From assembly GCA_021325235.1 (NCBI GenBank), contig JAJPHN010000033.1:1-45010 (forward strand): 45,010 bases of DNA, read 5' to 3'. The translations under genes and the position numbers were made by a program. A model generated the notes under the pieces. It was not told the origin of the DNA. It made no database searches and saw only the letters and a list, made by a program, of their open reading frames with translations. Below are positions 25,178 to 33,466 of the stretch, in pieces (positions within the stretch are counted from its first letter, which is position 1; each line of letters opens with the position of its first letter). The stretch comes from Terriglobia bacterium. GTDB lineage: Bacteria; Acidobacteriota; Terriglobia; Bryobacterales; Bryobacteraceae.

Positions 25178-26944
25178 ATGGATCGCATCCGACTTACACA
25201 CATCTGCCTCGGCCTCTTCGTTGTTCTTCCCGCATTCGCACAGATTCAAAACCAGCCGGATGACGGTCAGTGGGTGATGCCGGCCAAGAACTACGCCAGC
25301 ACGCGCTACAGTACACTGGCCGAGATCAACGCCAGCAACGTCAGAAACCTTCGCACCGCCTTCACCTTTTCACTCGGCACGACGCGCGGAGCCGAAGCTG
25401 CGCCGCTCGTCGTGAACAACACGATGTACATCGTGACGCCGTTTCCAAACAACCTGTACGCGCTCGATCTCACTAAACCCGGCGCACCGGTGAAATGGGT
25501 GTATGAGCCGCACACTAATGCTTCGTCCCAGGGTGTCGCCTGCTGTGACGTGGTAAATCGCGGCGCGGCGTACTACAACGGCAAAATCTACTACAACCTG
25601 CTCGATGTGGAGACGGTCGCCGTCGATGCGAACACCGGCAAGCTCATCTGGCGCACCAAGCTGGGCGATATCAACAACGGAGAATCGATTACCATGGCGC
25701 CGATCGTTGCCAAAGGTAAAGTGCTGGTGGGCAACAGCGGCGGCGAATTCGGCGTGCGGGGCTGGCTCGCCGGCCTCGATGCAGACACGGGCAAAATCGC
25801 CTGGCGTGCCTACAGCGCCGGACCCGACAAAGACGTGCTGATCGGCCCGAATTTCAAGCCCTTCTACAAAATGGATCAGGGCACGGATCTGGGCGTGAGA
25901 ACCTGGCCTCCCGACGCCTGGAAAATCGGCGGCGCCTCTGCCTGGAGCTGGATTTCTTACGATCCCCAGCTCGACCTCTTCTACTACGGCACCTCGAACC
26001 CAGGCCCCTGGAATCCCGAGCAGCGTCCCGGCGACAACAAGTGGAGCTCGACGTTGTTTGCGCGCCGTCCCGATACCGGCGAAGCCATCTGGGCCTACCA
26101 GATGAACCCGCACGATTTGCATGACTACGACGGCGTCAACGAAAACGTGCTGCTCGATCTCACCGTCAACGGCCAGTCCCGCAAGCTGCTCGCCCATCCC
26201 GATCGCAACGGCTTCCTCTACCTGATGGACCGGCAGACGGGCGAGATCGTCTCGGCCGAAAAGTTTGGCTTTACCAATACCTCCGAGAGTGTCGATCTGA
26301 AAACCGGCGCGTTGCGTCTCAACACGCAAAAGCAGACCGGTTTCCACACCGTGCGCGATGCCTGCCCCGCGCCGCCCGGCGTGAAAGACTGGCAGCCTTC
26401 TTCCTATTCGCCCAAAACCGGACTGCTCTATATTCCGCACAACAATCTCTGCTACGAGTCGCAGGGGACGAATGCCAATTACATCGCGGGAACACCATAC
26501 GTCGGCATGAAAGTGCGCATGTACGCCGGGCCGGGCGGCAATCGCGGTGTCTTCGGCGCATGGGATCCGGTGCACGCCAAATACGTCTGGAGCATCAACG
26601 AGATGTTTCCGGTCTGGAGCGGCGCGCTCTCTACGGCCGGCGATATTGTTTTCTACGGCACTATGGACGGCTGGTTCAAAGCAGTCGACGCGCACGACGG
26701 CAAGCCGCTCTGGCAATTCAAAGTTGGATCGGGCATCATCGGCCAGCCCGTCGCCTACAAGGGCCCCGACGGAAAAGAGTACATAGCGATTCTCTCGGGC
26801 GTCGGCGGCTGGTCGGGGGCTGTAGTTTCCGGCGGATTGAACGGAGTGGATGGCACTGGCGCGCTCGGTTTTCTGAACGCCATGTCCGATCTCGGCAAAT
26901 ACACCACGAAAGGCGGCATGCTCTATGTCTTCTCGCTGCCTTAG
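25178..26944 (+). CDS. xoxF: XoxF-type PQQ-dependent methanol/alcohol dehydrogenase
   Basis: A 588-residue periplasmic quinoprotein with a signal peptide (cleaved after AFAQ, ~residue 22) and an eight-bladed propeller. Family landmarks are the vicinal disulfide in GVACCDVVNRG, GGEFGVRGW with metal ligand Glu190, GTSNPGPWNPEQRPGDNKW with Asn274, and HDLHDYDGVNE with catalytic Asp316. Asp318, two residues after the catalytic Asp, marks lanthanide-dependent enzymes; calcium-type MxaF has Ala there. The strong resemblance of DVLIGPNFKPFY and TWPPDAWK to XoxF supports the assignment over ethanol dehydrogenases. No fused cytochrome domain is present; electrons must go to a separate cytochrome c. 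It overlaps the next gene by 20 nt. Confidence 0.88.
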   Translation: MDRIRLTHICLGLFVVLPAFAQIQNQPDDGQWVMPAKNYASTRYSTLAEINASNVRNLRTAFTFSLGTTRGAEAAPLVVNNTMYIVTPFPNNLYALDLTKPGAPVKWVYEPHTNASSQGVACCDVVNRGAAYYNGKIYYNLLDVETVAVDANTGKLIWRTKLGDINNGESITMAPIVAKGKVLVGNSGGEFGVRGWLAGLDADTGKIAWRAYSAGPDKDVLIGPNFKPFYKMDQGTDLGVRTWPPDAWKIGGASAWSWISYDPQLDLFYYGTSNPGPWNPEQRPGDNKWSSTLFARRPDTGEAIWAYQMNPHDLHDYDGVNENVLLDLTVNGQSRKLLAHPDRNGFLYLMDRQTGEIVSAEKFGFTNTSESVDLKTGALRLNTQKQTGFHTVRDACPAPPGVKDWQPSSYSPKTGLLYIPHNNLCYESQGTNANYIAGTPYVGMKVRMYAGPGGNRGVFGAWDPVHAKYVWSINEMFPVWSGALSTAGDIVFYGTMDGWFKAVDAHDGKPLWQFKVGSGIIGQPVAYKGPDGKEYIAILSGVGGWSGAVVSGGLNGVDGTGALGFLNAMSDLGKYTTKGGMLYVFSLP

Positions 26945-27677
26945 CGTGTTCCTGGCGGTGGCGTTTGCAGGCGTGATGCAGGCCCGAACGTTACGTGTGT
27001 GCGCGGCACCCGACAACCTGCCGTTTTCCAATCGAACCAGCGAAGGCTTCGATAACAAGATTGCGGAACTCCTCGCAAATGTGCTCCAGGCTTCGCTCGC
27101 CTATACCTGGATCGAAGACAGCAAAGCGGAAGCAAGCCGGAGTCTCGCCTCCGGCGCTTGCGATGTGCTCACGGGCGTGCCCTCGGCGCTTGATGACGTG
27201 GCCGCCACGGAACCGTACTACCGCTCGAGCTATGTTTTCGTCTCGCGCGGCACGCTGGGCATTACCTCGCTGCTCGATGATCGTCTGGCGCAGTTGCGAA
27301 TTGGCATAAACGTCGTCGGCAATGACTACGCACCACCGGCCGCCGCGCTTGCCCGCCGCGGCATTACGCAGAACATCGTCTCATTCCCGCTCGCCGAGCC
27401 GCACAAGATTGTAGACGCTGTCGATAACGGCGAAGTCGATCTCGCGATCGTCTGGGGTCCCGTGGCTGGATACTTTGCCAAGTCAGCGCGCCACCCTGTG
27501 ACGCTCACTCCTGTTTCGCCGCCTGCTTTCATGGGCATCCCGTTTACCTTCCAAATCTCGATGGCCGTGCGCAAGAACGATACCGAATTGCGAGACGAAC
27601 TGAACCGCGCGCTCGCGCAGAACGGGCGCGCCATCAAAGCTGTGCTTACGGAATATGGCGTCCCTCAGATACAGTAA
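26925..27677 (+). CDS. xoxJ: XoxJ/MoxJ-like periplasmic binding protein
   Basis: A 250-residue protein of the quinoprotein-dehydrogenase-associated substrate-binding family (MoxJ/XoxJ). A signal peptide (cleaved near MQA, ~residue 20) precedes a type-II periplasmic binding fold: LRVCAAPDNLPFSNRTSEGF, then IAELLANVL, DVLTGVPSALDDVAATEPYY, RIGINVVGNDYAPPAAALA, VDLAIVWGPVAGYFA. XoxJ is thought to help activate or mature XoxF rather than to serve an ABC transporter, and no ABC permease is present here. The start lies 20 nt inside the dehydrogenase gene and the end overlaps the cytochrome gene by 23 nt, which binds the three functionally. Confidence 0.85.
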   Translation: MSSRCLSVFLAVAFAGVMQARTLRVCAAPDNLPFSNRTSEGFDNKIAELLANVLQASLAYTWIEDSKAEASRSLASGACDVLTGVPSALDDVAATEPYYRSSYVFVSRGTLGITSLLDDRLAQLRIGINVVGNDYAPPAAALARRGITQNIVSFPLAEPHKIVDAVDNGEVDLAIVWGPVAGYFAKSARHPVTLTPVSPPAFMGIPFTFQISMAVRKNDTELRDELNRALAQNGRAIKAVLTEYGVPQIQ

Positions 27678-28188
27678 GAGCGCTTTCTTCGCCGCGGCGC
27701 TGCTGCTCGCCTCCTGCCAGCGCGAAAAGCACGATATCCAACCCGCGCCCACCCGTCTTGCGATCTACGGCGATGCCGCACGCCAGAGTGCATTGCGTCC
27801 GGGCGGCTCGGTTAAGCCGCAGCCGGTCGTTACCAATCCTTACAATGCGAGCGGCTACGACATCTCCGAGGGCCAGCGCCTCTACGATTGGTACAACTGC
27901 TCCGGCTGCCACTTCGCCGGAGGCGGCGGCATCGGTCCACCTCTGATCAAGAAAGAATGGATCTACGGCGGCGAACCGGCCAATCTCTTCGACACGATCG
28001 TCAAAGGACGTCCCAATGGCATGCCGAGTTGGGGCGGCCGTATTCCCGAATACCAAATCTGGCAGATTGTCGCCTACGTGCGCTCGATGAATGGCGAGCA
28101 GCCGACTTCGGCCACTCCCACCCGCCCGGACACGATCGAGACGAATCCGCAGAACCTGGTCAATCGCGTTCCCGGAGCGACCAAGTGA
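27655..28188 (+). CDS. Lipoprotein cytochrome c, likely electron acceptor of the alcohol dehydrogenase
   Basis: A 177-residue protein with a lipobox (LLLASC, Cys21) and a single class-I cytochrome c domain. Haem binding is at Cys82-Ser-Gly-Cys-His86, followed by a Gly-rich loop (FAGGGGIGPPL). The probable sixth ligand is the Met in RPNGMPSWGGRIP, and the C-terminal helix is YQIWQIVAYVRSMN. This is the organisation expected for a XoxG/PedF-like partner: encoded right after the dehydrogenase and its XoxJ, but membrane-tethered rather than soluble. Its stop overlaps the GTG of oxidase subunit II by 4 nt. It probably passes electrons from the dehydrogenase to the oxidase; the order is inferred from context. 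Confidence 0.85.
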   Translation: MASLRYSKSAFFAAALLLASCQREKHDIQPAPTRLAIYGDAARQSALRPGGSVKPQPVVTNPYNASGYDISEGQRLYDWYNCSGCHFAGGGGIGPPLIKKEWIYGGEPANLFDTIVKGRPNGMPSWGGRIPEYQIWQIVAYVRSMNGEQPTSATPTRPDTIETNPQNLVNRVPGATK

Positions 28189-29204
28189 AGCGTCTCTGGT
28201 TCGCGCTCGCCGCTTTGGCGTATTCTGCCGCTGCTCAGCAGCAGTCCGCGCTCAATCCCGCGGGTCCGCAATCGGGCCGTATCGCCGGCCTCTGGTGGTT
28301 CTTCTTCTATCTGCTTGGCGCGATCTTCATCATCGTCATGCTCATCATGCTGCGCACGCTCATGCGCGGCCATCGTAATGCCGAGGAGAATCAGCCGCTC
28401 GAAAATCACGAACGCGCCCAGACCCGCGAAACGCGCCTGCGCAGCATCGTCACCGTTTCGAGCGTCGTTACGGTTGTTCTGCTCTTCATTCTGCTGGTCG
28501 CGAGCATCAGCATCGGCAAAGCCAACGCCGATCTCGGAGCAAGCGGCAAGCCGATGATCATCCAAGTCATTGGCAATCAGTGGTGGTGGCAATTCTCGTA
28601 TCTGAACGACGATCCGTCGCAGGTGCTCACGACCGCCAACGAGATTCACATCCCCATCGGTAAGACGGTACTCATTCAGGGCCAGTCAAACGATGTGATC
28701 CACAGCTTCTGGGTGCCGAATCTGCATGGCAAGCGCGATCTCATTCCTTCCCGCGTGACCACCGAGTACATTCGCGCTGATCGTCCCGGTATTTATCGGG
28801 GGCAATGCGCCGAGTTCTGCGGACTGCAGCACGCGCATATGGCGTTCTACATCGTCGCCGAGCCCGAGGACAAATTCAAAGCCTGGATGCAGGCGCAGCT
28901 GCAGCCTGCGGTTGCGCCCGCCACACCTGCGCTCGCGCAGGGCCAGCAGAATTTTCTAAATTACGCCTGCGTCTATTGCCACCAGATTCGCGGCACAACT
29001 GCTTCCGGCACGAACGGTCCCGATCTCACGCATTTCGGCTCGCGCCGCACCATTGCGGCCGGCACGCTACCGAATACGCCCGGCAATCTCGGCGGCTGGA
29101 TTGTCAATCCACAGAGCATCAAGCCCGGCAATCACATGGCGACGATCGCGGTGAAGCCCGACGATCTGCAGCCCATGATCCAGTACCTGGAGAGCTTAAA
29201 GTAA
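28185..29204 (+). CDS. coxB: Cytochrome c oxidase subunit II with fused cytochrome c domain (caa3 type)
   Basis: A 339-residue protein starting at GTG 28185, chosen because it begins the signal peptide and overlaps the preceding stop. Two transmembrane helices follow (GLWWFFFYLLGAIFIIVML and IVTVSSVVTVVLLFILL). The cupredoxin domain has the electron-entry aromatic cluster GNQWWWQFSY. The CuA ligands are His173, Cys208, Cys212, His216 and Met219 in QCAEFCGLQHAHM. A C-terminal cytochrome c domain has Cys262-x-x-Cys-His266. The fusion defines a caa3-type oxidase that accepts electrons through its own haem c. Located in the inner membrane facing the periplasm. Confidence 0.94.
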   Translation: MKRLWFALAALAYSAAAQQQSALNPAGPQSGRIAGLWWFFFYLLGAIFIIVMLIMLRTLMRGHRNAEENQPLENHERAQTRETRLRSIVTVSSVVTVVLLFILLVASISIGKANADLGASGKPMIIQVIGNQWWWQFSYLNDDPSQVLTTANEIHIPIGKTVLIQGQSNDVIHSFWVPNLHGKRDLIPSRVTTEYIRADRPGIYRGQCAEFCGLQHAHMAFYIVAEPEDKFKAWMQAQLQPAVAPATPALAQGQQNFLNYACVYCHQIRGTTASGTNGPDLTHFGSRRTIAAGTLPNTPGNLGGWIVNPQSIKPGNHMATIAVKPDDLQPMIQYLESLK

Positions 29205-31145
29205 ATGGCCACGCAGGACGTCTCTCCGCACATCCCGAACGAGCACGCCGAACTCAGTCTGCTCGATCGCGTCTGGCAGAACGGGCGCGGGATCTTCGGC
29301 TGGCTTTCGGTCACCACCCACCACGCCATCGGCATGCGCTACATCGTAACGGCCTTCGTGATGCTGCTGCTTGGCGGCATCGAAGCGCTGCTCGTGCGTA
29401 TTCAGCTCGCGCATTCGAACAACACATTTCTCGGGCCCGATCGCTACAACGAAATCTTCACGACTCATGGCACCACCATGATGTTTCTCTTCGCGGTGCC
29501 CGTGATGGAAGGCATGGCGATTTATCTTGTGCCGATGATGTGCGGCACGCGCAACGTTGCGTTCCCGCGCCTCAATGCCTTCGGCTACTGGCTCTACCTG
29601 GGCGGCTGTCTGTTCCTCTACTGGGGCGTCTTCACCAACGCCGCGCCTGATATGGGATGGTTCGCTTATCCGCCGCTCTCGGGCCCGCAATTCACGCCCG
29701 GCAAGCGTACCGATATCTGGGCGCAGATGATCACCTTCACCGAAGTCTCCGCCTTATGCGTAGCCACGGAACTCATCGCGACCATCTTCAAAATGCGGGC
29801 GCCACGCATGTCGCTCAATCGCATCCCGCTTTTTGTCTGGTCCATTCTCGTTCAGTCGTTCATGACGATCTTCGCCATGCCGGCTATCGTGATCGCGAGC
29901 TCCTATCTGCTCTCCGATCGCACCGTCGCGACGCATTTCGTCAATCCGGCCGAAGGCGGCGACCCGATTCTCTATCAGCATGTCTTCTGGTTCTTTGGGC
30001 ATCCCGAGGTCTACATCATTTTTATTCCGGCGCTCGGGTTCGTCTCGGCCATCGTCACTGCCCACAGCCGTCGCGCCATTGTCGGCTATCCCGCCATGGT
30101 GCTTTCGCTCATCGCCAACGGCTTTATCGCCTTTGGCCTGTGGGTCCATCACATGTTCGCCACCGGGCTGCCACAGATCGGCGAAGCCTACTTTACCGCC
30201 TCGAGCATGATGATCGCTGTCACGAGCGGTATCCAGATCTTCTGCTGGCTCGCCACGCTCTGGAGCGGTAAAGTGCGCCTCACTACCGCGCTGCACTTCG
30301 TCTATGGATTCCTGGTCATCTTTGTGCTTGGCGGATTGACGGGCGTAGTTCTCGCCTCGGTCCCGCTCGATCTGCAGGTCCACGACACCTTTTTCGTCGT
30401 GGCGCATTTTCATTACGTGCTGATCGGCGGCGCGCTCTTCCCACTCTTCGGCGCGCTTTACCACTGGTATCCGAAGATGACCGGCCGAATGATGAGCGAG
30501 CGGCTGGGCAAAATCAACTTCTGGTTTCTGTTCATCGGCTTCAATCTGACCTTCTTCCCGATGCACATTCTCGGCCTGCACGGCATGCCACGCCGCGTCT
30601 ACACCTACGGCCCCGAGATGGGCTGGGACAACCTGAATCTGCTCGCCACCATTGGGGCCTTTATCATCGCCATCGGCGGCATTCTGTTTCTGGTGAACGT
30701 TTTCTGGAGCCGTCGGCACGGGCGCATCGCGGGAAACAATCCGTGGGAAGCCGATTCGCTCGAGTGGGCCGCTGCTTCCCCGCCCAAGAATTACAATTTC
30801 GAATTTCTCCCGGTCGCGACCAGCCGGTATCCGCTGTGGGTCGCGCCCGAAAGTGAGCCCGCGTCTCTCAGCAAGGCGAAGACTCAACCGGATCGCGCCG
30901 TCGTCACCGGCCTGCGCAACGACCGCCGCGAAGTGCTCGTCACCACGCTGATGGATGCCGAGCCGCATCATCGCTACGTTCTGCCCGGCTCGAGCATCTG
31001 GCCGTTCATCACCGCGATCTGCGTCTCGATCGGGTTCATCGGCTCCGTTTTCAATCCCTGGTACATCATCTCGGGATCGATCATCTCGGGGCTGGCACTG
31101 CTTGGCTGGTTCTGGCCGCGCAAACTATTGGAGCTGGAGCCCTGA
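29205..31145 (+). CDS. coxA: Cytochrome c oxidase subunit I
   Basis: A 646-residue haem-copper oxidase catalytic subunit. CuB/haem ligands are visible: His266 and cross-linking Tyr270 in WFFGHPEVYIIFIP, His315-His316 in WVHHMF, and His401/His403 in VVAHFHYVL. The Glu of HPEVY and the Thr/Ser-rich helix SSMMIAVTSGIQ place it in the A1 class of proton-pumping oxidases. About twelve core helices are followed by an extension with two more hydrophobic segments near the C-terminus (FITAICVSIGFIGSVF and IISGLALLGWFW), as in longer bacterial caa3 subunits. The ATG follows the subunit II stop with no gap. Confidence 0.96.
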   Translation: MATQDVSPHIPNEHAELSLLDRVWQNGRGIFGWLSVTTHHAIGMRYIVTAFVMLLLGGIEALLVRIQLAHSNNTFLGPDRYNEIFTTHGTTMMFLFAVPVMEGMAIYLVPMMCGTRNVAFPRLNAFGYWLYLGGCLFLYWGVFTNAAPDMGWFAYPPLSGPQFTPGKRTDIWAQMITFTEVSALCVATELIATIFKMRAPRMSLNRIPLFVWSILVQSFMTIFAMPAIVIASSYLLSDRTVATHFVNPAEGGDPILYQHVFWFFGHPEVYIIFIPALGFVSAIVTAHSRRAIVGYPAMVLSLIANGFIAFGLWVHHMFATGLPQIGEAYFTASSMMIAVTSGIQIFCWLATLWSGKVRLTTALHFVYGFLVIFVLGGLTGVVLASVPLDLQVHDTFFVVAHFHYVLIGGALFPLFGALYHWYPKMTGRMMSERLGKINFWFLFIGFNLTFFPMHILGLHGMPRRVYTYGPEMGWDNLNLLATIGAFIIAIGGILFLVNVFWSRRHGRIAGNNPWEADSLEWAAASPPKNYNFEFLPVATSRYPLWVAPESEPASLSKAKTQPDRAVVTGLRNDRREVLVTTLMDAEPHHRYVLPGSSIWPFITAICVSIGFIGSVFNPWYIISGSIISGLALLGWFWPRKLLELEP

Positions 31146-31147
31146 AC

Positions 31148-31765
31148 ATGGAACTCGCTCCCAAAACTCTCGACGTCAGCCATCTCGAACCGTTCGATAT
31201 TTCCAGCCAGGCTCCGCTGTGGTGGGGACAGGTGCTCATCGCCTGCATCGAAGGCACGATGTTCTGCCTGCTCATCGCGGCATTCCTGTACACGCGGCTG
31301 CGCGTAGACGTGTGGCCTCTGCCCGGCGATCAGTTTCCGCACCTTACGCTGCCCACGCTCGCGCTCATTCCGCTCATCCTGAGCGCTGTCGGTTCCTTTA
31401 TCGCCAGCGAGGGTGCCAAAAGGAACGACCGTTCGCGCATGATCTTCGGCCTCACGCTCAATCTCGTGCTCGCCGCCATCTTCTTCGCCATGCGCATCGT
31501 CGAATGGCATTCGCTCAATTTCAACTGGAAGGCCGATATTCAGGGTTCCTACGTGTGGGCCTTCCTCGGCCTGCACAGCTTCGACGTCGTTGGCGATCTT
31601 GTCTTCACGCTCGTCCTGATCTTCTGCGTTGTCTCCGGCCGCTACGGAGAAAAGCAGCGCCTCGGCGTGCACGTTGATTCGGTGGTCTGGTATTTCCTGG
31701 TCGCGATCTGGATTCCGATTTACCTTGCCATCTACTGGGGCCCGAAACTTCTCGAATCGCAATGA
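31148..31765 (+). CDS. coxC: Cytochrome c oxidase subunit III
   Basis: A 205-residue five-helix membrane protein of the CyoC/CtaE family: APLWWGQVLIACIEGTMFC in helix 1, the conserved Glu region in FAMRIVEWHSLNFNW, GSYVWAFLGLHSFDVVGDLV with the family His-x-x-x-V-x-x-x, and a final VVWYFLVAIWIPIYLAIYW. It lacks the first two helices of seven-helix subunit III, as in many caa3 oxidases. It starts 2 nt after subunit I and its stop overlaps the next gene's ATG by 4 nt. It stabilises the catalytic subunit and is not itself redox-active. Confidence 0.9.
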   Translation: MELAPKTLDVSHLEPFDISSQAPLWWGQVLIACIEGTMFCLLIAAFLYTRLRVDVWPLPGDQFPHLTLPTLALIPLILSAVGSFIASEGAKRNDRSRMIFGLTLNLVLAAIFFAMRIVEWHSLNFNWKADIQGSYVWAFLGLHSFDVVGDLVFTLVLIFCVVSGRYGEKQRLGVHVDSVVWYFLVAIWIPIYLAIYWGPKLLESQ

Positions 31766-32118
31766 GCGCGCAAAGCACGACCCGCAATCTGATTCTCTGG
31801 ATCACGCTCCTTGCCGGCCCGGTGCTCTGGCTCATCAGTTTCCAGGCGAAATTCGCCTGGGCGCCCATCACCTGCTCGACGCAAAGTAAATTCGCGATCC
31901 TGCTCTTCTCGGCGCTGGCATTCGCCTTGAGTGCCATCGCGGGACTTCTCGCCTGGCGCACCTGGCGCTCGGTCGGCTCCGAAGTACCCGGCCAATCCGC
32001 CAATCCAATCGATCGGACGCGCTTCATGGCGCTGGGCGCCGTTGCTTTGTCAGCTGGCTTCTGCATCGTCATCGTGGCGCAGGCGATTCCCGATCTGATC
32101 CTCGAGGCATGCCAGTGA
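31762..32118 (+). CDS. Small hypothetical membrane protein in the oxidase operon
   Basis: I do not recognise a named family for this 118-residue protein. It has three hydrophobic segments: LILWITLLAGPVLWLISFQA, FAILLFSALAFALSAIAGLL, and FMALGAVALSAGFCIVIVAQ. Between helices 1 and 2 is a periplasmic-looking loop with APITCSTQSK. It ends ILEACQ, and both loop and end carry a Cys. Position between subunit III and CtaG with overlaps on both sides (4 and about 10 nt) argues that it acts in oxidase assembly or as an accessory subunit, perhaps replacing subunit IV. That role is inference from position only. Confidence 0.75.
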   Translation: MSAQSTTRNLILWITLLAGPVLWLISFQAKFAWAPITCSTQSKFAILLFSALAFALSAIAGLLAWRTWRSVGSEVPGQSANPIDRTRFMALGAVALSAGFCIVIVAQAIPDLILEACQ

Positions 32119-33002
32119 AGCAGCGCTCACTTGCGTTCATTCTTGTTCTACCGGCACTCGCGTTCGGGCATGCCGGCGAGCCGCTCGCTCCGCACGATCT
32201 CTGGTCTGCCTGGGAATTCGATCCCGGTGTCGTGCTCCCGGTAGCGCTCTCTGCCATTCTCTATGCGAGAGGCGCGCGCCGGCACACCGGACTCACGCTT
32301 CTGCAGCGCACCTGCTTCTGGACTGGCTGGCTTTCGCTCGTGCTCGCGCTGATTTCGCCGATTCACCCCATGGGAGAAGCGCTCTTCTCGGCGCACATGC
32401 TGCAGCACGAAATTCTGATGCTGATCTCGGCGCCGCTGCTCGTGCTCTCGCGCCCGCTCGTCACGTTTCTCTGGGCGCTTCCGATCGAGTGGCGCAAAGC
32501 TCTCGGGCGCTGGTCGAAAACGAAGCCAATTGCGCGCACCTGGAACGCCGTTACCGACCCGCTCACCGCCTGGCTGATCCACGCGGTTGCGATATGGGTC
32601 TGGCACGTGCCCTATCTCTTCCAACTCACTCTGCGCAGCGATCTCGCCCACAGCGGACAGCATTTGAGCTTTTTCCTTTCGGCATTGCTCTTCTGGTGGG
32701 CCGTCTTTTACGGCCATGGACGCAGAGCCTACGGCGCGGCCTTTCTTTACGTCTTCACCACTGCCATTCACACCGGAGCACTCGGCGCGCTGCTCACCTT
32801 CGCTCCTCACGTCTGGTATCCCGCCTACCGCACGACCACTCAAGCCTGGGGGCTCACACCTTTGCAGGACCAGCAGCTCGGCGGCTTGATCATGTGGGTG
32901 CCGGCCAGCCTCGTCTATCTCGCTGCTGGTCTGGCGCTGTTCGCCGCCTGGCTCAAGGAAAGCGATCTGCGTCTCGAAAGGACCCAGCTCGATGCGCGCT
33001 AG
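32109..33002 (+). CDS. ctaG: CtaG-type cytochrome oxidase assembly factor
   Basis: A ~297-residue membrane protein of the caa3-CtaG family, required for insertion of copper (CuB) into caa3-type oxidases. After an N-terminal signal-like helix there are six to seven helices. Conserved His residues occur in FSAHMLQHEILMLISAPLLV, WLIHAVAIWVWHVPYLF, HSGQHLSFF and TAIHTGALGALL; these His-rich helices are the family signature. ATG 32109 is possible, but GTG 32115 lies at better distance from the GAGG at about 32104 and gives the common GTGA overlap with the preceding stop. The gene overlaps the following cytochrome gene by 11 nt. Confidence 0.9.
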   Translation: MPVKQRSLAFILVLPALAFGHAGEPLAPHDLWSAWEFDPGVVLPVALSAILYARGARRHTGLTLLQRTCFWTGWLSLVLALISPIHPMGEALFSAHMLQHEILMLISAPLLVLSRPLVTFLWALPIEWRKALGRWSKTKPIARTWNAVTDPLTAWLIHAVAIWVWHVPYLFQLTLRSDLAHSGQHLSFFLSALLFWWAVFYGHGRRAYGAAFLYVFTTAIHTGALGALLTFAPHVWYPAYRTTTQAWGLTPLQDQQLGGLIMWVPASLVYLAAGLALFAAWLKESDLRLERTQLDAR

Positions 33003-33354
33003 CCTCTCGATTCTGCTCGCGGCTTTTCTTGTCTCCTGCGCGAATCCGCAGCACACCGCATCCGTCACGACCGGCGGCAACGCACAGCGCGGTAAAGCAG
33101 CCATCGCGCGTTACGGCTGCGGTTCCTGCCATCAGATCCCCGGCATTTCCGGCGCCGTGGGACTCGCCGGGCCGCCGCTCTCCGGTATCGCCAGCCGCTT
33201 CTACGTGGCCGGTGTTATGCCGAATACACCCGAAAATATGATTCGCTGGATCGAGCACCCCAAAGAAGTGGATGAAAAAACGCTCATGCCAGATCTGGGT
33301 GTCACTCCGGAAGACGCAACCGATATTGCCGGCTATCTTTATACGTTGAAATAG
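32992..33354 (+). CDS. Small lipoprotein cytochrome c
   Basis: A 120-residue protein with a lipobox (FLVSC, Cys16) and one haem c site at Cys43-Gly-Ser-Cys-His47, followed by QIPGISGAVGLAGPPLSGI. The likely Met ligand is in KTLMPDLGVTP, and the C-terminal helix ends AGYLYTLK. The domain is of the short membrane-tethered c-type cytochromes often encoded with caa3 oxidases. It is the last gene of the alcohol dehydrogenase-oxidase block and would give the oxidase a second electron-entry route besides the haem fused to subunit II. Whether it or the cytochrome at 27655 is the direct partner of XoxF cannot be told from sequence. Confidence 0.88.
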   Translation: MRASLSILLAAFLVSCANPQHTASVTTGGNAQRGKAAIARYGCGSCHQIPGISGAVGLAGPPLSGIASRFYVAGVMPNTPENMIRWIEHPKEVDEKTLMPDLGVTPEDATDIAGYLYTLK

Positions 33355-33466
33355 GCGAAAACCACTACACACGTTCGTCTGGCGCAACTCCTGGCCCCTG
33401 GCGTGCATCTCAAAACTGCGCGAGAAACGCAGATTTCGTGCTATTCTCTCGTTACAGCATTTAGGG

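Noticed and set aside
25370-27058. Long minus-strand open frame opposite the alcohol dehydrogenase
   Set aside because: A by-product of high GC opposite a well-conserved gene; the translation lacks any recognisable domain and would antisense the catalytic region.
29754-30971. 405-codon minus-strand open frame opposite oxidase subunit I
   Set aside because: Low-complexity charged product with no motifs, antisense to the conserved haem-ligand helices.
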